Positions 1-10,004 of a stretch of DNA of 64,000 bases are shown here, piece after piece (position 1 is the stretch's first letter; the number at the start of each line of letters is the position of its first letter). Below the pieces are notes generated by a model. The model did not search any database. It saw only the letters and a list, made by a program, of their open reading frames with translations, and was not told where the DNA came from. The translations under genes were made by a program, and so were the position numbers. The stretch lies in the NCBI GenBank assembly GCA_005222975.1, contig NJBI01000006.1, positions 38,698 through 102,697 on the forward strand, in the 5' to 3' direction. The stretch comes from Promethearchaeota archaeon Loki_b31 (GTDB taxonomy: Archaea > Asgardarchaeota > Lokiarchaeia > Sigyniarchaeales > SOKP01).

Positions 1-1
1 C

Positions 2-145
2 TTCGGATACGAATTTTCTGGTTTTGATAAAGTACCTAAAAGTCTAGAAGAAGATTTAATTCTTGAAATTCGTAAGCGTAAAGGCATGCCTGATCATCTA
101 CCTAATACTTCAAGCTGGGATCGATTTATTTACAAGAAAACCTAA
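2..145 (+). CDS. 3' end of elongation factor 2-like protein (partial, 5' end outside window)
   Basis: Frame starting at base 2 reads FGYEFSGFDKVPKSLEEDLILEIRKRKGMPDHLPNTSSWDRFIYKKT*; resembles the EF-2 C-terminus (YxGFxKVPxxLxxxxxxxIRxRKG). Confidence 0.6.
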   Translation, partial: FGYEFSGFDKVPKSLEEDLILEIRKRKGMPDHLPNTSSWDRFIYKKT

Positions 146-184
146 AATTTTTTATTATTTCTGTTTCTTTTATATTATTTTTAA

Positions 185-757
185 TTACATTTTAGCTCTT
201 AAATAAAGCTTCCTAACTAAAGCTTGAAACGCTTCAATTACACCTTGGCCTGTTAAGGCGCTATTTTTAAAATACCCAAGAAATCTATTATCGATTACAT
301 ATTTTCCAACATTATAATCTGAAGTTGCTTTGTCTTTATTCAATGATAAATCGTTTTCATCAATTAGATCGATCTTATTACCAAATAGTACAATTGGAAT
401 GTTTCCACAATGTTCTTTAAGTTCATTGAGCCATTTATCAACAAGATTAAAGCTTGTAGTTTGTTCTGAAGCGTGAGAAAAGACAATGATGGCACCACTA
501 CTTCCTGTATAAAACTTTTGACGCATTACATTAAAACTATCTTGACCTGCTATGTCCCAAATGAACAATTCGACTTTTTCACCATCGACATCTTCTTCAT
601 ATTTCGAAAACTGAGTCCCCAAAGTAGAGATATAACTTTTCTGAAATGAATCTGTAGTATACTTTTTAATTAACGATGTTTTCCCGACGGCCGGAGCACC
701 TATAATAATTATTTTAAATCCAAAAGCTTTTTCAGACATAATATTTTGTAAAATCAT
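185..757 (-). CDS. Ras/Rab-like small GTPase
   Basis: P-loop GAPAVGKTSL, switch II WDIAGQD, GNKIDL, SALTG motifs. Confidence 0.93.
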   Translation of the reverse strand: MILQNIMSEKAFGFKIIIIGAPAVGKTSLIKKYTTDSFQKSYISTLGTQFSKYEEDVDGEKVELFIWDIAGQDSFNVMRQKFYTGSSGAIIVFSHASEQTTSFNLVDKWLNELKEHCGNIPIVLFGNKIDLIDENDLSLNKDKATSDYNVGKYVIDNRFLGYFKNSALTGQGVIEAFQALVRKLYLRAKM

Positions 758-877
758 TTCTTGCTTTTTTAATTAGTAATAATTAAATTTTTTAAATCTT
801 CACAAAAAGATATATTATACGTTGCTTCAGTGTTCAAGAGTATAGATTTGTTGAATAAATAAATAAGGAAATTTAAA

Positions 878-1438
878 TTATATAGTAGTTTTAAAGTAAA
901 GGTCTCTAACTAACTTTTGAAATGCTTCAATAACACCTTGACCTGTTAAAGCGCTTGTTTTAAAATATCCTATGAAATTATGATCTTTCGAATATTTTCC
1001 AATGTTGAAATCAGAATTTACTTTATCCTCGTTTAGAGCTAAATCTTTCTCATCAATTAAATCGATCTTATTTCCAAATAATGCAATTGGAATATTTCCA
1101 CAATATTCATTAAGTTCTTTAAGCCATTTATCAATGTGATTAAAACTTGTTACTTCTTCTGGTGCGTGAGAAAACACAATAATTGCAGCACTACTTCCAT
1201 TATAAAACTTACTACGCATTGTTTCAAAAACATCTTGACCTGCAATATCCCATATGAATAACTTAATTTGGTTCCCTTCTATGATCTCTTCGTACTTTGA
1301 AAACTGAGCGCCCAGAGTGGCGATATAATCCTTTTGAAATGATCCAGTAGTATATTTTTTAACTAGAGTTGTTTTTCCAACTGAGGGATCTCCCACTACA
1401 GTTATCTTAAATTTATACTCTTTTTCTTCGTTTGACAT
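878..1438 (-). CDS. Ras/Rab-like small GTPase, tandem paralogue of the neighbouring gene
   Basis: GDPSVGKTTL, WDIAGQD, GNKIDL, SALTGQG; very similar to the 185-757 product. Confidence 0.93.
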   Translation of the reverse strand: MSNEEKEYKFKITVVGDPSVGKTTLVKKYTTGSFQKDYIATLGAQFSKYEEIIEGNQIKLFIWDIAGQDVFETMRSKFYNGSSAAIIVFSHAPEEVTSFNHIDKWLKELNEYCGNIPIALFGNKIDLIDEKDLALNEDKVNSDFNIGKYSKDHNFIGYFKTSALTGQGVIEAFQKLVRDLYFKTTI

Positions 1439-1600
1439 AATAATATGTGAAAAAATGTCTTTTTTTAATTATTATTAATAAAATGTTTCAAATTATTTTA
1501 CTTATATACATTTATACAAATCTTAACATTTAAAGAATTAAAGGTTATTATTAATATTATAGGTATTTTTAGAATTAATTAGATTAGATATGGTTGAAGG

Positions 1601-2518
1601 ATGACAGAAGATCGAGAAAATCAGAAAGAAGAAAAAAGTAATGATGATAAACAAGAGTCAACACAAGACCAAAATGATTTAGAAACCTATTTATCAGATA
1701 TGAAAAATCTCGAAACTGACTTTTCTGATTTGGAAGATCTAGACCTCGATGAATTAAAAGAAATGCAAGAAGCAATAGCAAAAGTTAAAGAACTTGAGTC
1801 CTTAGAAAATGAAGAAGCCATTGAAAAGGGAATATCAAAAGAACTTGAGTTAATTGGATCTGAGCTCCAAACAAATGAACGCGAAGATTACTTAGCACAA
1901 AAGGAAGCAATGATTAGCGATTTCTCTGATCTTGAAGAAATCGATTTTGATGAGCTTCAGGATATGCAAAAAGCTATAGAAGCAGTAAAACAAGAAGATA
2001 GCCAAGTAACTGGGGAAGATATACTCCAAACTCCCGTTAGTAGAGGTGTATCTTCAGAATTAGAAGAACGTATCAAACAAGAACTTATAGAGCGGAAAAA
2101 AGAAAAAGCAAAGGAAATAATAACTCCAGAAAAATTTTTAGAGCGTGCCAAGAATAAACGCGATAAAATTTGGTACCACTCTCTTTATTATTTAGTTTAT
2201 CAAGCAGAAGATAATATCGCGAGTAAGGCGTTGCTTTATGATACGCTGAAAGAAATTACGAGCAAAAGCCCCATTGATCCCATACCGGAAAACCAATTCT
2301 ATTTTGGACTAGGTTATATATTGAGACTGACTCTAAATGATAAGAAAGTTGTTAAATATATGAAAGGAGGTAAACTCAATATTAATATTGGAATAAAAGG
2401 CATCAGAGAAATTTTAGAAAAAGTTGGAGAACCTATCAGTACAAGGCCTATTCTAAAAGAAGAAGAAAAGAAAAAAATGTACACAAATTTTCTAAAAGAC
2501 GAATTTCTTGATATATAG
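1601..2518 (+). CDS. Acidic uncharacterised protein with duplicated DFSDLEE(I/L)D(F/L)DEL motif
   Basis: 305-aa ORF; two internal motif copies; charged N-terminal half and a more globular C-terminal half. Confidence 0.75.
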   Translation: MTEDRENQKEEKSNDDKQESTQDQNDLETYLSDMKNLETDFSDLEDLDLDELKEMQEAIAKVKELESLENEEAIEKGISKELELIGSELQTNEREDYLAQKEAMISDFSDLEEIDFDELQDMQKAIEAVKQEDSQVTGEDILQTPVSRGVSSELEERIKQELIERKKEKAKEIITPEKFLERAKNKRDKIWYHSLYYLVYQAEDNIASKALLYDTLKEITSKSPIDPIPENQFYFGLGYILRLTLNDKKVVKYMKGGKLNINIGIKGIREILEKVGEPISTRPILKEEEKKKMYTNFLKDEFLDI

Positions 2519-2552
2519 AATTCTTCAATAAAATAAATAATGGTTAACAGTC

Positions 2553-3182
2553 ATGGAAGATAAACCCTCTCTTTTAATTATTGGGAATAGTAATGTAGGA
2601 AAGAGCTCAATTACCAAACTTTTGCTTCCAAATCCGAGAAAGTTTAAAGGAAAAACGGGTAAACAACCAGGAAGCACTTTACTAATTAAGCCTATAAAAC
2701 TACCTCAAATGCCGTACGACATTTTAGATTTACCTGGTTTTGGTTATATGAAAAGTTCTAGCCGACGCAGAGAGGAACACATAAAGAAGCAATTAGTTAT
2801 TCACATCGAAAAGCATCATAACGAATACTTTTTTGGTTTAGTAATAATAAACATTTTAAGAATTGAAGATGAGTTAAAAAAATATCACTTTCAAAGTCAA
2901 GTTACAATTCCGTTAACATTTGAATTAATTAAATTTTTAAAAGAATTTGACATCCCTCTTTTGGTTATTTTGAATAAAATAGATAAAATCTCAGTTTTTG
3001 ATAAGAAGAGAATAATCTCCTTATTAATTAATACCGCTAAGGATTATGGACTAAATCTAATTAATGTAAACGAGAGAATCGATAACGATCGCTCTAAAAC
3101 TCCCTATTTAGAATTCTCTGCGTTAAAGAAAACAAATTTAGCCAAACTGAAACGCACTATAAATACACACCTAAAAAATTAA
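2553..3182 (+). CDS. engB: EngB-like GTP-binding protein
   Basis: GNSNVGKSSITKLL, GKTGKQPGSTLLI, DLPGFGYMKSS, LNKIDKI motifs typical of the TrmE-Era-EngA-EngB-like GTPases. Confidence 0.85.
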   Translation: MEDKPSLLIIGNSNVGKSSITKLLLPNPRKFKGKTGKQPGSTLLIKPIKLPQMPYDILDLPGFGYMKSSSRRREEHIKKQLVIHIEKHHNEYFFGLVIINILRIEDELKKYHFQSQVTIPLTFELIKFLKEFDIPLLVILNKIDKISVFDKKRIISLLINTAKDYGLNLINVNERIDNDRSKTPYLEFSALKKTNLAKLKRTINTHLKN

Positions 3183-3206
3183 GTTTTAAAACTCTTTTAT
3201 GTGTTA

Positions 3207-4496
3207 TTATGGGGTTGTTATTTTTGGGTCTTTGTTTTTATCCCAATTTACGGCAAACAAAAAGTCCCTACTTGCCTTATTTGTGTATATTAAAGGAAAA
3301 TTTCCAATCTCTTCGAACTTTAGAGCTAATTCTTCTAAATATTCATATTCTGGGAAGTAATATTGAAGTTTTTTATCGCTTTTTAGCCTTTCGTTGATCA
3401 TGAGCGCTTTTGCTTGTAACGTAAATCCTTTTATTTCAAAAAAATTTGGATTAGCTTTATCAATTAATTTAATATAGTCCTTAATGTAATTTTCAGATAA
3501 ATTTAAGTTTTTTACAGCTGTTATTCTTACTAAGCTTCTACAAGATAAATTTTCAACTAAATCTAAGGTGTCTGATATTTTACTCCACCCATTTTTAATC
3601 ATAGAGCGGCAAACTTTTTTATACACCGTCTCGTTTGGTGCAGGTAAGGTTATATACAGTTGGGAAGGTAATGAATTTAAACTTTCAATCCTTTCTGGTA
3701 GTGTTCCGTTAGTTACAATAAATGAAGTCATATTACGATTCCGGAATTCTTCAACCAATCCGCCTATTTTGGGATATAATAGCGGTTCACCATCAAGGGA
3801 TATTGCTGCGTGATTTGGATTCATGGCTTCACCATGAACTTGCATTATCTCATCAGGAGTCGTTAATGCTAAATTGAATAACTTTACGATTTCATCTCGT
3901 GAATCAATACAGCATGAAATCTCTTTCTCGACTCTATAATTTTTCAATGTATCATCTATAGCCGTAATAAATTTTTGATTTTTTAGTAAATTAACAGCGC
4001 GGTCAACCTTGTTTTTACTTACATGAAGGTTTCTGGAAAGTGAATTTATATTATGATTTTCATCATTCGATAACATAAAATTGAGCATGTCCACCATAAT
4101 TTCGTAATTTTCAAGATATCTTCTTAATGGCAAATGATTTTTTATAATATCACGCTGGTGACGGATCATTTCATCAACTAGATCTTTTGGCTCGTCCGGC
4201 TCAACAATAAATTCATCGCCCAAACTTCCTAATTCAATATCTCTCCAACAGAATACGCATTGATGGTTGCAGAAAGGCATAGAAGGAGTATTTTGTAAAC
4301 ATCTGTGGCTTTGAATTCCAAAAACTCCTTTATAACAATTTCGATTATCTCTACCTGTTAATAATTTTTGTTCTAACCAATGACAAGGTTTAATTGCAGT
4401 GTGCTTATTCCTACCTATTATGCGATATGTCGTTTTTGTGTATTTTTCAACAAAATCGTTTGTAATTTTATTATTAACAATGTATTGATTTTTCAT
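3207..4496 (-). CDS. taw1: 4-demethylwyosine synthase TYW1/Taw1 (radical SAM) with central insertion
   Basis: IQSHRCLQNTPSMPFCNHQCVFCWRD radical SAM cluster motif; MNPNHAAISLDGEPLLYPKIGGLVEEF; TSFIVTNGTLPERI. Confidence 0.92.
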   Translation of the reverse strand: MKNQYIVNNKITNDFVEKYTKTTYRIIGRNKHTAIKPCHWLEQKLLTGRDNRNCYKGVFGIQSHRCLQNTPSMPFCNHQCVFCWRDIELGSLGDEFIVEPDEPKDLVDEMIRHQRDIIKNHLPLRRYLENYEIMVDMLNFMLSNDENHNINSLSRNLHVSKNKVDRAVNLLKNQKFITAIDDTLKNYRVEKEISCCIDSRDEIVKLFNLALTTPDEIMQVHGEAMNPNHAAISLDGEPLLYPKIGGLVEEFRNRNMTSFIVTNGTLPERIESLNSLPSQLYITLPAPNETVYKKVCRSMIKNGWSKISDTLDLVENLSCRSLVRITAVKNLNLSENYIKDYIKLIDKANPNFFEIKGFTLQAKALMINERLKSDKKLQYYFPEYEYLEELALKFEEIGNFPLIYTNKASRDFLFAVNWDKNKDPKITTP

Positions 4497-4663
4497 ATCA
4501 GAGTGCCACTATTTTTTCTTCGTATTCTAGTAGTTTATAATTATAGGTAAATGTATTTACTTAAGATATTAAAAATTATTATTTAAAAATATAAGTAGCT
4601 TAGTAATTAGCAAGCGACTTATAAAATATAATTGAAAACGGATTAAAATTTTTTCGAACTAAA

Positions 4664-5542
4664 ATGTTAAATAAAATAAAAAGCCAAATGCTTAATTTGG
4701 GGTTGAAATTTATCAGCGTTGACGACAAGATAGTGAGAATGATATTAGAAACTAGCTCTTCAAACATTAATGAGATTGTTATAATGCCCGCAGTTAAGAT
4801 AGTAATGAAAAAGTTAGTTAATAAGTTACAAAATAAGATCGTTCATGGTAAAGTTTACAATGGAATATTAAACGGAATTAGAGTAAGTTTAATTCGTTCT
4901 CAAGTAGGATGTCCAAACGCAGCACTTACAATAGAAAGTTTGAAACGTTCTAAAGCAAAAGTAATTGTTAGAGTGGATTTTTGTGGAGGTATTTATGGAG
5001 AGAACACCGATATTGATATTGGCGATGTTGTGGTTCCAAAATTGGCTTACTGCGATGATGGAACGACCCCTCAATATATTAGAGCTAATCAGGCGTTATT
5101 AAATCAACTAGAATCAATAAGTAATCCTTTATCAACTGTTCAAAATGTAATTGCAGGAAATCACACTATTTTTATTTCAAAACCAAATGAAATTTTAAAG
5201 GATTTATTAATCAAAGAAGCTCGTGCTTTTAATCCTGAAAAAGCAAAAGAAGTACTTCTTTGGACGATAGATGCGTTATTTTGTGAAACATTTGATTTTA
5301 TACGAGCATTAAAAGCAATCAATATCAAAGCAATCGATATGGAATCTTCGGTTTTATTTTTGTTAGGTCAACTCTATAACTTAAAAACAGCTTCAATTCT
5401 TTCAGTATCTGATTTACCAGGCCATCCTCAGTTTGATCTACTTAATTCAAACGAAATCCATCCTGATATGGAGGTGGGGGTTGATAACGCAATTAAAATT
5501 TTAATAAAAACCCTTCCAAAAATACAACACACTTTAGTTTAA
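4664..5542 (+). CDS. Nucleoside phosphorylase family protein (PNP/UDP phosphorylase)
   Basis: RVDFCGGIYGE..DIGDVVVP, IKAIDMESSVLF, SVSDLPG motifs. Confidence 0.85.
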   Translation: MLNKIKSQMLNLGLKFISVDDKIVRMILETSSSNINEIVIMPAVKIVMKKLVNKLQNKIVHGKVYNGILNGIRVSLIRSQVGCPNAALTIESLKRSKAKVIVRVDFCGGIYGENTDIDIGDVVVPKLAYCDDGTTPQYIRANQALLNQLESISNPLSTVQNVIAGNHTIFISKPNEILKDLLIKEARAFNPEKAKEVLLWTIDALFCETFDFIRALKAINIKAIDMESSVLFLLGQLYNLKTASILSVSDLPGHPQFDLLNSNEIHPDMEVGVDNAIKILIKTLPKIQHTLV

Positions 5543-5548
5543 ACAAAG

Positions 5549-6451
5549 TCATAAACCTTGTAATAATTTAGAAAAGTTAGGTTCTTTGAAAAACTCGTTA
5601 AACTTTTTGAGTAGTTCAATATTAACCAAATGTATTTTTTGATTTTGTTTATTCTTAATAGACTTTATTAAATCCAAATCTTTTAACTTTTTCATGTGAT
5701 ATTGAATTGTTCCAGAATAAACATCAAGATTTTCTCCTATTTTTGAAATGGCAATGCTCTCATCTTTAAAAATTGCCTCAATTAATTTTTGGATTAAGGG
5801 GTTTGAAAATATCACCTTATACTTATCGTAATCCTCGGGAACATCAACCAAGAAATAATGCAATGATTTTCCTATTTTTTTTGATCTAATAAGTTTAAAT
5901 CGTTCTAAAGTCATTATATGTTTCAAAAATGGCGTTCTTGTAATGTTTAATTCTTTTTCGATTTTTTCGTTCCTTGCGTGAATACCCGGATTTTCTTTAA
6001 TGAAGTTAAGAATTTTTGATAGTTTCTCGTTGTTTAGAATTTCTAACTTGGTTCTTCTTTCGTTGGTTACAATCCAACTCTTTTCTTCTAAACTTCTAAT
6101 GGCCAAAAATATTTCTTCTTTGCTATAACCTTTCTTATACGCAAGTTTTGCTATGCTCTTTGCGTATAACTTTTCAATTATGGGAAATTTCTGAAATTCT
6201 GCTTCAGAAGCGACTTCGATATCAAAAGCAGCGTCGTATCTTTTTAATTTTAAAATTGTTTCAGCTATTTTTAAAACATCCTTCTCTACTTCAGTTAATT
6301 CCTCAATTAACTTTCCTTGTTCTGCTATTTTTGGTTTTTTTACTGTTTTAACCTCTTGTAAAGGAGCGAAATTTAAACGCCTAAATGAACTTGCTTCTAA
6401 CTCTTTCATTTTTCTGTTTTCTCTAGTTTCTCTTCTTTTTTCAAGCGACAT
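5549..6451 (-). CDS. Winged-helix (ArsR-like) transcriptional regulator with two HTH segments
   Basis: C-terminal DESIAISKIGENLDVYSGTIQYHMKKLKDLDLIKSIKN and central NPGIHARNEKIEKELNITRTPFLKHIMTLERFKLIRSK. Confidence 0.75.
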   Translation of the reverse strand: MSLEKRRETRENRKMKELEASSFRRLNFAPLQEVKTVKKPKIAEQGKLIEELTEVEKDVLKIAETILKLKRYDAAFDIEVASEAEFQKFPIIEKLYAKSIAKLAYKKGYSKEEIFLAIRSLEEKSWIVTNERRTKLEILNNEKLSKILNFIKENPGIHARNEKIEKELNITRTPFLKHIMTLERFKLIRSKKIGKSLHYFLVDVPEDYDKYKVIFSNPLIQKLIEAIFKDESIAISKIGENLDVYSGTIQYHMKKLKDLDLIKSIKNKQNQKIHLVNIELLKKFNEFFKEPNFSKLLQGL

Positions 6452-6477
6452 TTTTTAAGAAAGTCTTTTTTTTATTA

Positions 6478-8046
6478 TTAGGCGTTTTTCTCTAAATATA
6501 CGACAAATTCTATTTGTTCCTCGCTATCCAAATATTTCAGTTCTTCCACTATTTTATCGTAATACTGTGGTTTAACATTTTGAAGCTTGCGTATTCTCTC
6601 TATCAATTTCTCTGGAATGGTCTCGTATAATTTTCTCAACGCTCCGATGTACTTCAGTTGTTCCTCCGCAGCTAAGAAAGCTAATTCTTTTAATATTTCT
6701 TTTCGTTGTTTTTTAGGTATATCAAGTTCTAATATCTGTTTTCTCAAATCTTTGGAGATGATGTTAAATATTTTTGAAAAGTACTCCTTTACTACCTTTC
6801 TATCCTTCTCGTTCTTAACTGGTAAAAGCGACTCGTGAAGTCTTAATTTAATTTCTTTCTCTTTCTTTTTTATTTCTTTAAATTTGGGAGGTTTTTCTTC
6901 TTCTTTATATTCCTCCTCGATAACTTTAATTTCTTCCTCTTCTTCTAACGGAAGCTCTTTTTCAGTACTAATTGTCTGAAATTTCGGTTCTGGGGGTATT
7001 TTATCTTGTTCTACCAATTTTAACTCTTCTTTTTTAACAATTGCTTCTATTTGCTCCACTTTCTGAACTGGAATGATTTCAATTTCTTTTCCTTTTAATC
7101 TAGGTTTTTCAATTAAATCGATTGGTTTTCCTACAAAAAGTAAAAATATTAAAATAGACTTTATCAAAATAAAGATCCCTATATTCAAAAAAGCTGTACC
7201 TATTGCTCCTAAAATGAATGTTCGAAGCGCATCACGACCTGTAAACTCTCGCTTCTTGTGAATTTTAGCTCTTGACTTTGAATCTATTATCAAGACGCTA
7301 ATAGGTATTACAAGAAATAAAAATATTGCAATGTAAGTATCCATGAAAAATATTCCTTCATGGAGTCTAAAAAAGTAAATATTAATAAGCCCAGAGAATG
7401 TTCCATAAAGCACAAGTAATACGATTACGAAACCTGCTTTTGCTGAAAAATTGTTTATTGAATTTTTTAGTTTAAGACCAAAATTATACGCTTTATGATT
7501 GTTGCTTTCATGGTTTATAATTGAGTATATAAAAATCAATATCCCTTTAATCAAAAGTATTGCACCAGTGCCGTAAATAAAACAACCTAAGATTCCATAA
7601 CAAATCGCATCTAGGGCAATGTCGTCGTAACTATCAGATTTAATTTTTGGGGAAATATACTTTGAGTCATATAGGATAATTAATACGCCACTACCTACAA
7701 TTAAATAAGAACTAATTAAATGATTAATTCCACTAGGTATAAATATTAAATTTAAAATTATAACTAAGATTAATAAGATAGCGATTGGAATACAATCAAA
7801 TTTATTTAATTTTTTTATTGCTTTATCAAGTTTAGATTTTTTCTTGTCCCTAATTGAAGACTTGGAACGTAAAAGAATCGATTTTTCTGATTTTTTTACA
7901 GAAGCTTGTTTAAATATTATTCCCGCCAAAGAGAAAGGCGTTCCACACATTTCACAGTAAACCTGTACTTTATTTTCTATAAGTTCAGATAACTCCTTTG
8001 GAAAACCATAATTACAAGAACGGCAAACATATAGCGTTTTATCCAT
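6478..8046 (-). CDS. Membrane protein with N-terminal zinc ribbon and charged C-terminal helical region
   Basis: CRSCNYGF...CEMCGTPF zinc ribbon, several hydrophobic segments, Glu/Lys-rich C-terminus. Confidence 0.65.
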   Translation of the reverse strand: MDKTLYVCRSCNYGFPKELSELIENKVQVYCEMCGTPFSLAGIIFKQASVKKSEKSILLRSKSSIRDKKKSKLDKAIKKLNKFDCIPIAILLILVIILNLIFIPSGINHLISSYLIVGSGVLIILYDSKYISPKIKSDSYDDIALDAICYGILGCFIYGTGAILLIKGILIFIYSIINHESNNHKAYNFGLKLKNSINNFSAKAGFVIVLLVLYGTFSGLINIYFFRLHEGIFFMDTYIAIFLFLVIPISVLIIDSKSRAKIHKKREFTGRDALRTFILGAIGTAFLNIGIFILIKSILIFLLFVGKPIDLIEKPRLKGKEIEIIPVQKVEQIEAIVKKEELKLVEQDKIPPEPKFQTISTEKELPLEEEEEIKVIEEEYKEEEKPPKFKEIKKKEKEIKLRLHESLLPVKNEKDRKVVKEYFSKIFNIISKDLRKQILELDIPKKQRKEILKELAFLAAEEQLKYIGALRKLYETIPEKLIERIRKLQNVKPQYYDKIVEELKYLDSEEQIEFVVYLEKNA

Positions 8047-8365
8047 TTAACTTCACACTTATATATTTAATAATTTTATTTAATTTTTTTAATTTTTGAA
8101 AAATAATTAATTTATTTTTCCAATCTTTAGTAAATAAACATTTCCCAATGTCGAAAAAGTGGTATATTTAACGCAGAACTTCCGATTAACATAACAGACT
8201 AACGCTCTGTGTAGCCACATTGTTAATACCTAATTATAATTGAAAAATAAATAGTTAATTTATAGAAGTAAGAATGTGAATATAAAAAAATTGGAGTCCA
8301 GTTTTTAAAAAATTCTTTCAAAATATAGAAACTTTCAGTTCTTCTAAATAACTTTGTAAAATTAA

Positions 8366-8866
8366 TTATGAAATTAAATATATCCAATCTAATTCTTTTA
8401 CTGTTTTATGAAGTTTATGATCGTCTTTCGTTGAATTATATTCTATATTAGTAAATAATTTATAAGCTTGTTCGCGAGATGTTTTAAGTCGTACTACATC
8501 GTCATTTTTACCGTGATAAGCTATAACAGGCACATCCACCGGATTGTATTTTTCTAAATCTAACACTGATGGCTCTAGATATGGTGCTAATAATATCAAT
8601 CTTTTAACCTTTTTAGGGTTTTGAAGCGTATATAATGCACCCATTAGACCTCCAAAACTTGAACCTATTAATACCCATAAGTCCTTTTCTCTTAAAATTG
8701 ATTTTAACTGAGCCATTCTCTTTTCAAGAAGGTCGTTAATTGATTTTTTTTGGTCAAACTCAATAAAATCAGGAGTAAGAATTTCTGGAATTAATTTTTT
8801 TAAATACACTCCTTTAAAACCCTTGCCCGAACTTTCAAGACCGTGTATGAAAATAATATTTTTCAT
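8366..8866 (-). CDS. Alpha/beta hydrolase (YqiA/UPF0227-like esterase)
   Basis: FIHGLESSGKG, nucleophile elbow GSSFGG, YHGKNDDVV, DDHKLHK. Confidence 0.85.
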   Translation of the reverse strand: MKNIIFIHGLESSGKGFKGVYLKKLIPEILTPDFIEFDQKKSINDLLEKRMAQLKSILREKDLWVLIGSSFGGLMGALYTLQNPKKVKRLILLAPYLEPSVLDLEKYNPVDVPVIAYHGKNDDVVRLKTSREQAYKLFTNIEYNSTKDDHKLHKTVKELDWIYLIS

Positions 8867-8893
8867 TTTATTAATTTAGTAGAAATAATTTTC

Positions 8894-9967
8894 TCATTTA
8901 TCCTGATCATTATCGAGGTCTTCAGGTGATAATGGGTTTAATTCTTTTTTTAATTCTCTAAATATCTTTCTCTGACCGAAAAAAATTAAAAGGAAAAGGA
9001 TACCAAAATAAATCGTGATTATAATTAGTGTTAAGAAATAATAGGCTTTTGTATACGAGATGAAATGTAGCGCAACTCCGATAATAAAACCCGTAAGCAA
9101 CCGAGATTCCGTAGTGCTTTTCCTAAATAAGAGCTTCTGAGTCCCCCAATCTATCATTCCAGGTATTGGAAAGACGATTATTATAAACAAAGCTATTTCT
9201 GCGCTAAATTGAGTGTTAATTATCAATTCAGTTAAGTGCGTAAAAAAAATTGACATAACTATTCCTATTATCATTCCTGAGCATCTTGAACAAAAATATA
9301 TTTTTGTCCTTCCAAATTGAAAATAAAATGTATGGTCGCTTGCTTCAACTGGGTGATGTGTTAAGAGTAAATAATATAGATGCCTTTCCTTTGAAGCTAA
9401 AATTTTGTCGTAGATAACTAAAAGAATAGGTATTAAAAAAATGGTTGAAATAAGCGTTTGCAAGAAAAATTTAAACCCAAAGTTGATAAAAATAGTTTCC
9501 AATTCTAAAGGATTTGAATATAATGAAAGTTGGAATACGATGATTAAAAACATCACAAGAAAAGAATTAATTACCAATAACAAAAAAGTGTAATAAACAG
9601 CCATACCTTTATGATATTTCAACGGCTTATATTTATATAAACCAGCTATCAAACCATAAATAGCCACAATAAGACACCAATCTAAGTAAATATTGTTATA
9701 AAACGCGAATTGGTATAGGAGTTCACCTAAAAATCCTGCTATGAACGCCTGAATTGGACCGGCTATTATCGAAAAAAATGTAAAAATTAATAGCAACAAC
9801 CCAAAAATTATTGAAAACTCATTAATTCCAATATATGGTATGGAAATTGAACCAAAAATTTCCGAGATATATATATAACTCATAATAATAAAAACTGTTA
9901 TGAGAATGTTCATAAATATCGATCTTAAGCAAAATTTTGGCGTCTTGTTAGCGGGGTCAACGCTCAT
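8894..9967 (-). CDS. Polytopic membrane protein, DUF2085-like C-terminal domain
   Basis: HHPVEASDHTFYFQFGRTKIYFCSRCSGMIIG matches the DUF2085 CxRCxG signature; N-terminal half is ECF S-component-like. Confidence 0.7.
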   Translation of the reverse strand: MSVDPANKTPKFCLRSIFMNILITVFIIMSYIYISEIFGSISIPYIGINEFSIIFGLLLLIFTFFSIIAGPIQAFIAGFLGELLYQFAFYNNIYLDWCLIVAIYGLIAGLYKYKPLKYHKGMAVYYTFLLLVINSFLVMFLIIVFQLSLYSNPLELETIFINFGFKFFLQTLISTIFLIPILLVIYDKILASKERHLYYLLLTHHPVEASDHTFYFQFGRTKIYFCSRCSGMIIGIVMSIFFTHLTELIINTQFSAEIALFIIIVFPIPGMIDWGTQKLLFRKSTTESRLLTGFIIGVALHFISYTKAYYFLTLIIITIYFGILFLLIFFGQRKIFRELKKELNPLSPEDLDNDQDK

Positions 9968-10004
9968 GCTAATCGCTCTTTAATACTAATAAACGTAAAA
10001 TAAA

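Noticed and set aside
1584-1781. Antisense and overlapping short ORFs in the supplied track (e.g. 1584-1781, 1957-2151, 11989-12177, 12934-13173, 14047-14343, 16652-16999, 27085-27636, 48039-48359)
   Set aside because: They lie opposite well-supported genes, are Ser/Phe/Leu-rich mirror translations and show no recognisable motifs.
8160-8340. Spacer with a locally GC-richer stretch (CTTCCGATTAACATAACAGACTAACGCTCTGTGTAGCCACA) considered as possible ncRNA or tRNA
   Set aside because: No cloverleaf, CCA end or clear long stem could be built by eye.
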